From Pseudomonas sp. PD9R (GTDB lineage Bacteria; Pseudomonadota; Gammaproteobacteria; Pseudomonadales; Pseudomonadaceae), in NCBI RefSeq assembly GCF_019200975.1, contig NZ_JAHTMR010000010.1, positions 1 to 64,000 on the forward strand: a stretch of DNA of 64,000 nucleotides, in the 5' to 3' direction. The position numbers and the translations under genes are program-made. Shown piece by piece: positions 36,103-46,680 of this stretch. The notes beneath the pieces were generated by a model, which was given only the letters and a program-made list of their open reading frames with translations, did no database searches and had not been told where the DNA came from. How positions within the stretch are numbered: position 1 is the first letter of the stretch; the number at the start of each line of letters is the position of its first letter.

Positions 36103-37463
36103 TCACTGCCTGCAGATTTATCCGCTATTAACCTCATATTCATCCGTAATCCGGTCCCGGTGTTCTGCGCCCAAAGCTTGCCGCCCTGCCGCCGTACCGC
36201 ATTCCTCGCAATACTCAGCCCCAAACCAAACCCACCACCTCCCGGTCGCGAACCGTCGAGGCGGGTAAACGGCAGAAAGATTCGTTCCAGATCGGTTTCA
36301 GCCACGCCGCCGCCCTGATCCTCCAGCCATAGATGCCAATAGTCACCATCACGCCGCCCGGCAAGCCGGACGATGCCGCCCTTGGGTGAATGTCGAATGG
36401 CATTGCGCAGCATGTTTTCCAGTGCTTGAGCCAACGTATTGAGATGGCCGCGCACCCAGCATGACGAATCCACCGTGCACTGCAGTTGCCCGTTCGGCCA
36501 GCAACTTTCATAGCAGGCGTTTTCTGTGAGCATTTCCCACAGTGCCTGAACCTGGATCGCCTCATCGGGTAATCGAGTGCGCTCGCTGTCGAGCCAAGCC
36601 AGTTGCAGCGTGTCTTCCACCAGGCGCTGCATGCCATCGACTTCTCGACCAATGCGCTCGCGCAATTGCTCCAGGCCCTGCTCGCTTTCACTCGCCACCC
36701 GCAGGCGACTCAGCGGTGTGCGCAACTCATGGGACAGGTCGCGCAGCAATTGTTGTTGCAACGCCACGGTGCTTTGCAGGCGCTCGGACATCTGATCGAA
36801 CGCCCTGCCCAGTTCACCGAGCTCATCCGAACGATTGGTAGTACGGCTCGACAGTCGCACATTCAACTGATCGGCACGCCAGGCATTGGCCTGTTCGCGA
36901 AGGTTATTCAGTGGGACCACCAGCAAACGGTACAGCCCGACGCACAACAGCAAAGTGAAGAGCCCTGGAATGACACCGTTGGTAATCACACGCCAGAACA
37001 ACTTGTAGCGCCCGGGCAGGAACCGCTCGGGCAATTCGATCACCAGGCTGCCAGCGGAATGGTCGCCGGGAAACGGTACCCGCAGCCACGGCAAGCCTTT
37101 CTTGTGGATGGGCCAATCCAGGCCACGCAAAAAGGTCAGGCGTTCGATTTCCATTTCCGTCAGCGTATGACTGCTCAAGGACTGCAAATCACCGCCAATC
37201 ACACCCACCCAGCCCTTTTCACGGTGCTGCATGTTCTGTAGCCAGTTATCGACGCCTTCACGTTGATGTTGCTGCCACGCCTCCTCTGCCTCGGCGGCAT
37301 AGCGTGCCAGGGTGCCGCGAGCCTGATCCGACAGAAACTGATTTCGCTCTTCCATATAGCGACCCCAGGACCAACTCAACCAGATCATCAGCAGACAGAA
37401 CGCCACCAGCAAACACGCCAGTTTCCAGATAAGCGAATGCCTGCCCGGCAAGTTACATTTCAT
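36042..37463 (-). CDS. pirS: Sensor histidine kinase PirS
   Basis: A 473-residue inner-membrane kinase: membrane segment near 12-32, periplasmic domain of about 130 residues, second segment near 165-190, HAMP, HisKA with LLRDLSHELRTPLSRLR, and HATPase with MLRNAIRHSPKGG, DQGGGV and GFGLGLSIARNAV. Its position next to gacS-ldhA and cysM-rlmD-relA matches P. aeruginosa PA0930 (pirS), which controls the ferric-enterobactin/catecholate receptor PirA. The ATG at 37463 overlaps the pirR stop by 11 bases. The C-terminal tail comes from a REP element. No pirA gene is present. Confidence 0.85.
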   Translation of the reverse strand: MKCNLPGRHSLIWKLACLLVAFCLLMIWLSWSWGRYMEERNQFLSDQARGTLARYAAEAEEAWQQHQREGVDNWLQNMQHREKGWVGVIGGDLQSLSSHTLTEMEIERLTFLRGLDWPIHKKGLPWLRVPFPGDHSAGSLVIELPERFLPGRYKLFWRVITNGVIPGLFTLLLCVGLYRLLVVPLNNLREQANAWRADQLNVRLSSRTTNRSDELGELGRAFDQMSERLQSTVALQQQLLRDLSHELRTPLSRLRVASESEQGLEQLRERIGREVDGMQRLVEDTLQLAWLDSERTRLPDEAIQVQALWEMLTENACYESCWPNGQLQCTVDSSCWVRGHLNTLAQALENMLRNAIRHSPKGGIVRLAGRRDGDYWHLWLEDQGGGVAETDLERIFLPFTRLDGSRPGGGGFGLGLSIARNAVRRQGGKLWAQNTGTGLRMNMRLIADKSAGSDDAFASKLAPTLEQHQPQTI

Positions 37464-38172
37464 CAGTGGCACTCAGGATGTAGCCCTTGCCCCACACCGT
37501 GCGCACTTCGCGCTCGGTGTAGTCGATGGCCTTGAGCTTGCGGCGAATCTGGCTGATGTGCATGTCCAGGCTACGGTCATGGGCCGCATAGCCGCGTTGC
37601 AGCACATGCTGATAAAGAAAGGCTTTGCTCAACACTTCATCGCCATTGCGATTAAGCGTTTCCAGCAGACGGTATTCGCTGCGGGTCAAGCCAGCAGCCT
37701 GCTCGGCATAAAAAACGTCAAACAACTCTTCATCGAATCGCAGGCTGTCCACCGCGGGCGTAATAACTGCAGGCGTCGGTCGACGGTCGAGTGCTACCCG
37801 GCGCAGGATCGCCTCGATGCGCACCCGCAACTCAACCATGCTGAAAGGTTTGGGCAAGTAATCATCGGCACCCAGACGAAAGCCGCTGATGCGATCGGCC
37901 TCGGCACCAAGTGCTGACATCAGCACCACCGGTGTGGAATGGCTTTGGCGCAGTTGCGTCAACACCGATAACCCGTCCAGGCCCGGCAACAGAATATCCA
38001 TCAGCACCACATCAAAGGTTTGCCGGCGGGCCGCGTCCAGGCCTTCCTGACCGTTTTGGCACCAGGTCACCTGAAAACCGCTTCGACCCAGATGCTCGTG
38101 AACATAGGCACCGAGTACGAGGTCGTCTTCGATGGAAAGGATACGGGGATAGCCAGCTGCAATGGGAGTCAT
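37453..38172 (-). CDS. pirR: Response regulator PirR (OmpR family)
   Basis: A 239-residue regulator. The receiver domain carries Asp59 in VVLMDILLPGLDG and Lys in YLPKPF; the C-terminal winged helix (about 140-235) includes RSLDMHISQIRRKLK and VWGKGYIL. It is the partner of PirS, which follows with an overlap. In P. aeruginosa PirRS induces pirA in response to enterobactin. The ATG at 38172 is preferred over an in-frame TTG at 38184. A Fur-box-like sequence lies 25 bases upstream, consistent with iron control. Confidence 0.87.
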   Translation of the reverse strand: MTPIAAGYPRILSIEDDLVLGAYVHEHLGRSGFQVTWCQNGQEGLDAARRQTFDVVLMDILLPGLDGLSVLTQLRQSHSTPVVLMSALGAEADRISGFRLGADDYLPKPFSMVELRVRIEAILRRVALDRRPTPAVITPAVDSLRFDEELFDVFYAEQAAGLTRSEYRLLETLNRNGDEVLSKAFLYQHVLQRGYAAHDRSLDMHISQIRRKLKAIDYTEREVRTVWGKGYILSATDEM

Positions 38173-38194
38173 GAGTATCTGCAAATAATTCTCA

Positions 38195-38211
38195 GATGAT
38201 AATTATTCAAG
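38195..38211. promoter_or_regulatory. Candidate Fur box upstream of pirR
   Basis: GATGATAATTATTCAAG agrees at about two thirds of positions with the Fur consensus GATAATGATAATCATTATC in one register, in an AT-rich block just ahead of pirR. The divergent gacS starts 177 bases away, so the site more likely serves pirRS. Confidence 0.5.
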
Positions 38212-38387
38212 ATTGCGCCGCGCACGGCAACCCAAGGGTTTGTCCTGAAGGCAAATGTGCTGGCCTGATCGACGAATGACGACACCAACTTTCCGAAGAT
38301 TGCCCGCATGCAAATGGCTACACTGCGCAAGTGGCGCGTGCCGGACGCACGTGCAGCTCTATAAATAGCTGGATGCAGGAGAAATGC

Positions 38388-41141
<2,754 letters not shown>

Positions 41142-41174
41142 TGCAGCGCAAGGCGTCGATGGCTGGAAGGGCTA

Positions 41175-41273
41175 ATGTAGGAGCTGCCGCAGGCTGCGAT
41201 CTTTTGATCTTCGGCGACATTTTGGTCGCCAAATTCAAGATCAACAGATCGCAGCCTGCGGCAGCTCCAACAT
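41175..41273. repeat. REP inverted pair between gacS and ldhA
   Basis: TGTAGGAGCTGCCGCAGGCTGCGATC and its facing copy GATCGCAGCCTGCGGCAGCTCC enclose a secondary hairpin (TTCGGCGACATTTTGGTCGCC), so the whole element can fold as one long branched stem. Confidence 0.9.
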
Positions 41274-41318
41274 TAAGGGTGTGATAACGCTTGGACATGA
41301 GTCTTCAAGGAGGACAGC

Positions 41319-42308
41319 ATGCGCACGATTCTTTTCAGCAGCCAGACCTACGACCGCGACAGCTTTCTTGCCGCCGACTTGCCGCCCGATATCGAACTGC
41401 ATTTTCAACCGGCACGTCTGAGCCTCGACACAGCGGCGCTGGCGGAGCATCACGAAGTGGTTTGCGCGTTCATCAACGATGACCTGAGTGCGCCGGTGCT
41501 CGAACGCCTGGCTGCGGGTGGCACACGCTTGATTGCCCTGCGTTCAGCCGGTTACAACCACGTCGACCTGGCAATGGCCAAGCGCCTGGGGCTGGCGATT
41601 GTGCGCGTCCCGGCCTACTCGCCCCACGCGGTGGCCGAGCATGCAGTGGCGCTGATCCTGGCGCTCAACCGCCGCTTGCACCGCGCCTACAACCGCACCC
41701 GCGAAGGCGATTTCAGCCTGCACGGACTGACCGGCTTCGACTTGGTGGGCAAGACTGTCGGCGTGGTGGGCACCGGGCAGATCGGCGCGACCTTCGCCAA
41801 AATCATGAATGGATTCGGCTGCCAGTTGCTGGCTTACGACCCCGACCCCAACCCGGAAGTCGAAGCACTCGGCGCCCGTTATCTGAGCTTGCCGCAGCTG
41901 CTGGCCGAATCGCAGATCATCAGTTTGCACTGCCCGCTCAACGAGCAAAGCAAGCATTTGATCAACCGCGAATCACTGGCACACATGCAACCGGGGGCGA
42001 TGCTGATCAACACCGGTCGCGGCGGCCTGGTGGACACGCCGGCGCTGATCGACGCCTTGAAGGACGGGCAACTGGGTTATCTGGGACTGGATGTGTACGA
42101 AGAGGAAGCGCAACTGTTCTTCGAGGACCGCTCGGACCTGCCTTTGCAGGACGATGTTCTGGCGCGTCTGCTGACGTTCCCCAACGTGATAGTCACCGCG
42201 CACCAGGCCTTCCTGACCCGCGAAGCCCTCGGCGCGATCGCCTCGACCACCCTGCAGAACATCGCGGCGTGGGCAGCCGGTACGACGCAGAATCAGGTCG
42301 AGGGCTGA
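41319..42308 (+). CDS. ldhA: D-lactate dehydrogenase (fermentative)
   Basis: A 329-residue NAD-dependent 2-hydroxyacid dehydrogenase that reduces pyruvate to D-lactate. The dinucleotide loop GVVGTGQIGATFAKI lies near 148-162, NTGRGGLVDT carries the substrate-binding Arg, the catalytic Glu is in LDVYEEEAQLF, and the catalytic His in VTAHQAFLT. AAGGAGG lies seven bases before the ATG. ldhA follows gacS in P. aeruginosa as well (PA0927-PA0928, recalled). It ends five bases before the convergent zinc-ribbon gene. Confidence 0.94.
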   Translation: MRTILFSSQTYDRDSFLAADLPPDIELHFQPARLSLDTAALAEHHEVVCAFINDDLSAPVLERLAAGGTRLIALRSAGYNHVDLAMAKRLGLAIVRVPAYSPHAVAEHAVALILALNRRLHRAYNRTREGDFSLHGLTGFDLVGKTVGVVGTGQIGATFAKIMNGFGCQLLAYDPDPNPEVEALGARYLSLPQLLAESQIISLHCPLNEQSKHLINRESLAHMQPGAMLINTGRGGLVDTPALIDALKDGQLGYLGLDVYEEEAQLFFEDRSDLPLQDDVLARLLTFPNVIVTAHQAFLTREALGAIASTTLQNIAAWAAGTTQNQVEG

Positions 42309-42313
42309 CTCGT

Positions 42314-42721
42314 TCAGGCCTTGGACAAAGCGATCATCAGCCCCAGCCAGCCAAATCCGATCAAGCGCTGCATCGAGGAATGCCCGGGGCGCAGCAGGAA
42401 CCAGACAAAAAACGGCGGCAGCAGGAACACCATGATCTTCAGCCAAAGCTCGACCGGACGCGGCCCTGTTGGCATTGGTGCTGCAATCGCACTCCCCAAC
42501 TCAGGCTCGGTCTCTACTGTACGCCGACGCCTGAAAGCCGCAGGCGTAACCCTGGGCACGCTCTCATTGGTCGGTAAACGCCCGAAAGACAGCGGAGCGC
42601 TTTGAAGTGTTTCTTTCGGAGCCGCCGCTTGCGCCGACCCTGCAGGCGCACCGCAATGAATACAGGCAGGCGCCGTCGAACTGATGCGCTGTTTGCATTC
42701 AAAACACTCGATTAACGCCAT
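42314..42721 (-). CDS. Zinc-ribbon membrane protein, function unknown
   Basis: A 135-residue protein. The N terminus is a zinc ribbon (CFECKQRISSTAPACIHCGAP: two CxxC pairs), the middle is a Pro/Ala/Arg-rich linker, and the C terminus has two hydrophobic segments (LWLKIMVFLLPPFFVWFLL and LIGFGWLGLMIAL). Ribbon-plus-membrane proteins of this kind are common hypotheticals. The ATG at 42721 has AGGGA six bases ahead, better than the ATG at 42727. It is convergent with ldhA, with almost no space between the stops and no visible terminator. Confidence 0.78.
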   Translation of the reverse strand: MALIECFECKQRISSTAPACIHCGAPAGSAQAAAPKETLQSAPLSFGRLPTNESVPRVTPAAFRRRRTVETEPELGSAIAAPMPTGPRPVELWLKIMVFLLPPFFVWFLLRPGHSSMQRLIGFGWLGLMIALSKA

Positions 42722-42855
42722 GTCCATTCCCTAGAGATGCAAAAGCGGCAGTGTGCCATGAGTCGGCAAGCAAATTGAACCTGATCGAAGGTCATATGCC
42801 CACGCCATGCTGCGCGTATGCCCGTGCTAGCATATCGCGCATATTTGGAGGACCC

Positions 42856-43290
42856 ATGGTCGAACACGATTTCCGCTATAGCCTGATGAACCCGCAACAC
42901 ACCCTCACCGAATGCCGCGCCCTGGTGCCGGGGCGTTATCAAGTCACCGGCAACGGCGGCTCGATTCGTAATAATGACGTGCTGGTCGTGACCCTTAAGG
43001 GCAGCAAGGACTTGTCCATGCGCCTGACCGTCGAAACGGTTCGCCACTTGATCAACCCGCCGGGACAATGGGTCGCGGTGGCCAGTGGTCCGGTGTTCGG
43101 CGAATTGGCGATCCACACCTGGCAAGTCAATTGCGACAGCTGCGCCAAAGCGCTGAGCTTCGAGTTCGCGGTCGACGCCAAACTGGGCAACAAGGCTGAA
43201 AAACCTGCCGCCACTGCGCGGATTGCCGAGTTGGGCTGGACGTCCGTTGGCGAGAAACACCTGTGCCCGAAATGCCAGGAGCCTGCGTGA
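42856..43290 (+). CDS. Conserved zinc-ribbon-containing protein, function unknown
   Basis: A 144-residue soluble protein with two CxxC pairs, NCDSCAK near 96-102 and CPKCQEPA at the C terminus, which could bind one zinc. The N-terminal region (LTECRALVPGRYQVTGNGGSIRNNDVLVVTLKGSKDLSMRLTVE) is predicted beta-rich. I do not recognise a named domain. GGAGG lies seven bases before the ATG; the upstream frame to 42751 is not supported. Its stop overlaps the next ATG as TGATG, coupling it to the META lipoprotein gene. Confidence 0.75.
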   Translation: MVEHDFRYSLMNPQHTLTECRALVPGRYQVTGNGGSIRNNDVLVVTLKGSKDLSMRLTVETVRHLINPPGQWVAVASGPVFGELAIHTWQVNCDSCAKALSFEFAVDAKLGNKAEKPAATARIAELGWTSVGEKHLCPKCQEPA

Positions 43291-43694
43291 TGAAACGCCT
43301 TGCTCTGACCGCGATGGTTGGTGCCAGCCTGTTGGGCTGCGCCGCCGAGCCGGTGCAATTGCAACAAAACCGCAGCTACATTCTGGAGTGGATCGGCGAA
43401 CGTCCGTTGATGGACTACAGCCACCTGACCATCACCCTCGGTGAAGACGGTCGGGCTTACGGTAACGGCGGCTGTAACCATTGGTTCGCGCCGTACACGC
43501 TGGAAGGCGGCAAGCTGAGTTTCGGCAAGATCGGCAGCACCCGCAAACTCTGCGCGCCGGCGCTGATGGAGCAGGAAAAACGCTTCCTCCAGGCGCTGGA
43601 AAACGTGCAGCGCTGGGACGTCTCACCGATCGACCAGATGCGCTTCTGGCCGGCCGAAGGCAAGCCGCTGCGCTGGTGGCTTGAAGAGGGTTGA
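43290..43694 (+). CDS. META-domain lipoprotein (HslJ-like)
   Basis: A 134-residue lipoprotein with a lipobox LLGC (Cys near residue 17) and a META domain: YILEWIGERPLMDYSHLTITLGEDGRAYGNGGCNHWFAPYTLEGGKLSFGKIGSTRKLC, then EKRFLQALENVQRW. HslJ-type proteins affect envelope properties and novobiocin resistance in E. coli, but the activity is unknown. Two cysteines, in GGCN and KLC, probably pair. It is coupled to the zinc-ribbon gene by a TGATG overlap. A REP follows. Confidence 0.87.
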   Translation: MKRLALTAMVGASLLGCAAEPVQLQQNRSYILEWIGERPLMDYSHLTITLGEDGRAYGNGGCNHWFAPYTLEGGKLSFGKIGSTRKLCAPALMEQEKRFLQALENVQRWDVSPIDQMRFWPAEGKPLRWWLEEG

Positions 43695-43703
43695 TCCCTG
43701 ATA

Positions 43704-43799
43704 GATCGCAGTCTCTGTAGGAGCACGGCTTGCCGGCGAAGGCGTCCTTGAGACCGCCATCGCGAGCAAGCTCTGCTCCTACAGAGGCTGCGATCTTTT
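43704..43799. repeat. Composite REP element
   Basis: Outer arms GATCGCAGTCTC/GAGGCTGCGATC of one REP type enclose inner units TGTAGGAGCACGGCTTGCCGGCGAAGG and TCGCGAGCAAGCTCTGCTCCTACA of the other. It lies between the convergent META lipoprotein and thioredoxin-like genes. Confidence 0.85.
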
Positions 43800-43818
43800 G
43801 ACCCCTCTTAACAGCAAC

Positions 43819-44286
43819 TCAATTCTTAGCCTGCAACGCCTCCAGCTTCGCCATCACCCCCGCCGCCGTCTGCTCGCCCATCAACTGTTCGCGCACCTTG
43901 CCCTTGTTATCGATGATGTAGGTCACCGGCAGTGCCTCACTGCGTGGCAGTTCGAACAACTCCGAAGGGTCCTGCGCCAGCACGGTGAATTTGATCCCGA
44001 GTTTTTCGCTGGCACTTTTCAGTTCTTCGCCCTGCACATTGTCGAAGTTGACTCCGAATACACCGATCTTCTTGTCCTTGAGCTGGTCGGCCAAGTGGTT
44101 CAATTCCGGAATCTCGGTTCGGCACGGGCCACACCATTCGGCCCAGTAATTGATCACCAGCCATTGCTTGTCCAGACGTTCGGCGGCGACCTTGTGCCCG
44201 TTCTGGTCGATGCCATAGTCGTTGCCGCAGCCCCCCAGCATCAACGCCCCGATGATCGCCAATGCCGCTGCCAGTCGCCTTGTCAT
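43819..44286 (-). CDS. TlpA-like thiol-disulfide lipoprotein
   Basis: A 155-residue lipoprotein (lipobox MLGGC, Cys near residue 20) carrying a thioredoxin-fold domain. The active site WCGPC is in YWAEWCGPCRTEIPEL and the cis-proline is in LPVTYIIDNKGKV. It would be anchored to a membrane facing the periplasm and reduce or isomerise disulfides in exported proteins. Partners are not evident. The frame extends to 44337, but the ATG at 44286 gives a proper lipoprotein signal. A divergent arsC-like gene starts 114 bases away. Confidence 0.9.
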   Translation of the reverse strand: MTRRLAAALAIIGALMLGGCGNDYGIDQNGHKVAAERLDKQWLVINYWAEWCGPCRTEIPELNHLADQLKDKKIGVFGVNFDNVQGEELKSASEKLGIKFTVLAQDPSELFELPRSEALPVTYIIDNKGKVREQLMGEQTAAGVMAKLEALQAKN

Positions 44287-44400
44287 GTCGTGTTCCTTGT
44301 CAAAAATTGAATGCGCCTGCAACCCATCGCCTGCCAAGGTTCTGGATTACGCGCTGCACAGTTAGAATAGCCGCCACCTTACGCAAGATGCGACCCGCTC

Positions 44401-44754
44401 ATGACCGATCTGACGCTTTATCACAACCCGCGCTGCTCGAAATCCCGCGGTGCGCTCGAACTGCTCGAAGCCCGTGGCCTGACCCCGACCGTGGTGCGCT
44501 ACCTGGAAAACCCGCTGGACGCCGCTCAAATCCAGAGCCTGCTGAGCAAACTCGGCATCGACGCGCGGCAACTGCTGCGCACAGGCGAGGACGAGTACAA
44601 AACTCTCAACCTGGCTGACAGCAGCCTGAGCGAGGCGCAATTGATCGCCGCCATCGCCGCTCACCCGAAACTCATGGAACGACCGATTCTCGAAGTCGGC
44701 AATAAAGCCGTCATCGGCCGTCCGCCGGAGCAAATCCTGGAGTTGCTGCCGTGA
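44401..44754 (+). CDS. arsC: ArsC-family arsenate reductase-like protein
   Basis: A 117-residue thioredoxin-fold protein with the catalytic Cys12 in YHNPRCSKSRGALELL, the LENPLDAAQIQSLLSKLG segment, and the Arg-rich RPILEVGNKAVIGRPPEQIL end. In the family glutathione and glutaredoxin reduce arsenate to arsenite, though several paralogues have other roles, and no ars genes are adjacent here. The ATG is preceded by a weak site. Its stop overlaps the wrbA start as GTGA. Confidence 0.85.
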   Translation: MTDLTLYHNPRCSKSRGALELLEARGLTPTVVRYLENPLDAAQIQSLLSKLGIDARQLLRTGEDEYKTLNLADSSLSEAQLIAAIAAHPKLMERPILEVGNKAVIGRPPEQILELLP

Positions 44755-45347
44755 GTGCCCCGTACATTCTGGTCCTGTATTACAGCCGCAGTGGCTCGAC
44801 CAATGAGATGGCCCGGCAGATTGCCCGTGGCGTCGAACAGGCCGGCCTTGAAGCGCGGTTGCGTACCGTGCCGGCGATTTCCACCGAATGCGAAGCCGTG
44901 GCGCCGGACATTCCGGAAGAAGGCGCGCTCTACGCCAGCCTCGACGATCTGAAGAACTGCGCAGGCCTGGCGCTGGGCAGCCCGACCCGCTTCGGCAACA
45001 TGGCGGCACCACTCAAGTACTTTCTCGACGGCACCAGCAATCTTTGGCTGACCGGCGCACTGGTGGGCAAACCGGCGGGCGTGTTCACCTCCACCGCGAG
45101 CCTGCACGGCGGCCAGGAAACCACCCTGCTGTCGATGATGTTGCCATTGCTGCACCACGGCATGCTGATCACCGGCCTGCCCTACAGCGAGTCGGCACTC
45201 CTGGAAACCCAGGGCGGCGGCACACCGTACGGTGCCAGCCACCATGCCGGTGCTGACGGTAAAAGCGGTCTGGATGCCCATGAAGTAGCGCTGTGCCGTG
45301 CGCTGGGTGCGCGTCTGGCCAAGACTGCACAGAAACTGGAGCGCTGA
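44751..45347 (+). CDS. wrbA: NAD(P)H:quinone oxidoreductase WrbA
   Basis: A 198-residue flavodoxin-like protein. The phosphate-binding loop is YYSRSGSTNEMARQIARG (7-24), GSPTRFGNMAAPLKYFLDGTSNLW carries the family signature, and GGGTPYGASHHAGADGKSGLD lines FMN. It should reduce quinones by two electrons and protect against redox stress. The start is a GTG overlapping the arsC stop (GTGA). The stop is followed one base later by the GTG of the DUF2069 gene, so three genes form one unit. Confidence 0.92.
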   Translation: MSAPYILVLYYSRSGSTNEMARQIARGVEQAGLEARLRTVPAISTECEAVAPDIPEEGALYASLDDLKNCAGLALGSPTRFGNMAAPLKYFLDGTSNLWLTGALVGKPAGVFTSTASLHGGQETTLLSMMLPLLHHGMLITGLPYSESALLETQGGGTPYGASHHAGADGKSGLDAHEVALCRALGARLAKTAQKLER

Positions 45348-45348
45348 A

Positions 45349-45774
45349 GTGGCCAAGAAGCCGAAGATCTTGCCTTCCGTCGAATGGCTCGAACCCCGGG
45401 TTCGCGCGATGCGCGTCATCAGCCTGCTGTGTTTTTTTGGTTTGGTGGGGCTGCTTTGCGCCTATTACCTGGTGGTTGCCGACTTGCATGGCGCACGACC
45501 GTGGGTGATTTTGCTGATCGAACTGGTACCGCTGCTGTTGCTGGCACCGGGGATGATTATCGGCAGCGCTCGCGGGCATTCGTGGATGTGTTTTGTGGTG
45601 AACCTGTATTTCATCAAGGGCGCATTGGCGGCGTATGACCCGAACCGGCAGTTGTTCGGTTTGCTGGAGATGGGGGCGAGTTTGGCGGTGTTTTGCTCGG
45701 CGCTGCTGTATGTGCGCTGGCGGTTTCAGTTGAACCGCAAGTTGGCTGGCGAGGGTGAAACCTCCATCGCCTGA
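45349..45774 (+). CDS. DUF2069 inner-membrane protein
   Basis: A 141-residue protein with about four membrane segments, near 20-43, 51-69, 78-92 and 100-118. The pattern GMIIGSARGHSWMCFVVNLYFIKGALAAYDPNRQLFGLLEMGASLAVF is typical of DUF2069. Function unknown. The start is a GTG one base after the wrbA stop. The family is usually found next to wrbA in pseudomonads, as here. Confidence 0.87.
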   Translation: MAKKPKILPSVEWLEPRVRAMRVISLLCFFGLVGLLCAYYLVVADLHGARPWVILLIELVPLLLLAPGMIIGSARGHSWMCFVVNLYFIKGALAAYDPNRQLFGLLEMGASLAVFCSALLYVRWRFQLNRKLAGEGETSIA

Positions 45775-45780
45775 TAGAAA

Positions 45781-45854
45781 AAGATCGCAGCCTTCGGCAG
45801 CTCCTACAGCTGTACGCATTCCACTGTAGGAGTTGCCGAAGGCTGCGATCTTTT
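45781..45854. repeat. REP inverted pair
   Basis: Facing units GATCGCAGCCTTCGGCAGCTCCTACA and TGTAGGAGTTGCCGAAGGCTGCGATC lie between the convergent DUF2069 and glycosylase genes. Confidence 0.9.
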
Positions 45855-45870
45855 CACGGCCAACCCAATC

Positions 45871-46545
45871 TCAATGATTCACTGTGTAAGCCAGCATCGT
45901 TGAGATCTGGCTCATCGCCCGCCCGCCACTCTCTTCATGCCACTGGTTGAACACGTCCTGGACCAACGCCAGATCCCGCAGACTCGTCGGCACCTTGTCG
46001 ATGATGTTCTGCGCATTCAACGCAGCGACCACGTCGTAGCTCGGGACGAACGTGTCCTTGCCGACCATCCGCAAAAAGCGCGGGGCTGACAGGCCGCCTA
46101 ACTGGTGACCGCGTTTTTTCAGAAAGGTCCAGAGCCCGACGATATCGGTCACCGGCCAGTCGGCGATCAACGCGCCGAAACAGCCCTTCTCATGGGACAC
46201 ATCCAACACGAACTGCGCATTGCGCGGCACGCTTTTGAGCTTGCCCAGGTGGCGGATGATCCGCGCGTCCTGCATCAGGCGCTCCAGGTGTTCGGCACTC
46301 ATGAGCACGACTTTTTCCGGGTCGAACTTGAAGAACACTTCTTCGAAGGCCGGCCATTTGGCGTCTACCAGGCTGTGTTTGAGCCCGGCGCGGAACACGC
46401 GCAACGCCATGGTCGAGAGGTAGCGATCGTCGCTGATCTTGCGCAACTGCGCCGGGCTCTTGGGGACGGGCAGATGGGCTTCCAGTTCAGCCGCCGAACC
46501 GAAACGGTTCAAGCAGTACTCGTTCAGCCACTTGTAGTCGCGCAT
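45871..46545 (-). CDS. DNA-3-methyladenine glycosylase I-family protein
   Basis: A 224-residue protein of the Tag-like helix-hairpin-helix group. Recognisable parts are YKWLNEYCLNRFGS at the N terminus, ISDDRYLSTMALRVFRAGLKHSLVDAKWPAFEEVFFKFDPEKVVLM, and RIIRHLGKLKSVPRNAQFVLDVSHEKGCFG. It should remove 3-methyladenine from DNA for base-excision repair. It lacks the C-terminal zinc-binding Cys/His set of E. coli Tag, so substrate range may differ. The ATG at 46545 has GGAGAG ahead; the longer frame reads into the REP upstream. Confidence 0.85.
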   Translation of the reverse strand: MRDYKWLNEYCLNRFGSAAELEAHLPVPKSPAQLRKISDDRYLSTMALRVFRAGLKHSLVDAKWPAFEEVFFKFDPEKVVLMSAEHLERLMQDARIIRHLGKLKSVPRNAQFVLDVSHEKGCFGALIADWPVTDIVGLWTFLKKRGHQLGGLSAPRFLRMVGKDTFVPSYDVVAALNAQNIIDKVPTSLRDLALVQDVFNQWHEESGGRAMSQISTMLAYTVNH

Positions 46546-46579
46546 GCCCTCTCCAGTAATTTGAAATAAAACGAAAATC

Positions 46580-46671
46580 CTGTGGGAGCGAGCTTGCTCG
46601 CGATAGCGGTGTGTCATTCAACGTTGATGTCGACTGACATGACGCAATCGCGAGCAGGCTCGCTCCCACAG
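46580..46671. repeat. REP inverted pair
   Basis: Facing units CTGTGGGAGCGAGCTTGCTCGCGATAGCG and CAATCGCGAGCAGGCTCGCTCCCACAG, with a 35-base loop, lie between the glycosylase and ttcA. Confidence 0.9.
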
Positions 46672-46680
46672 TAATTGGGG

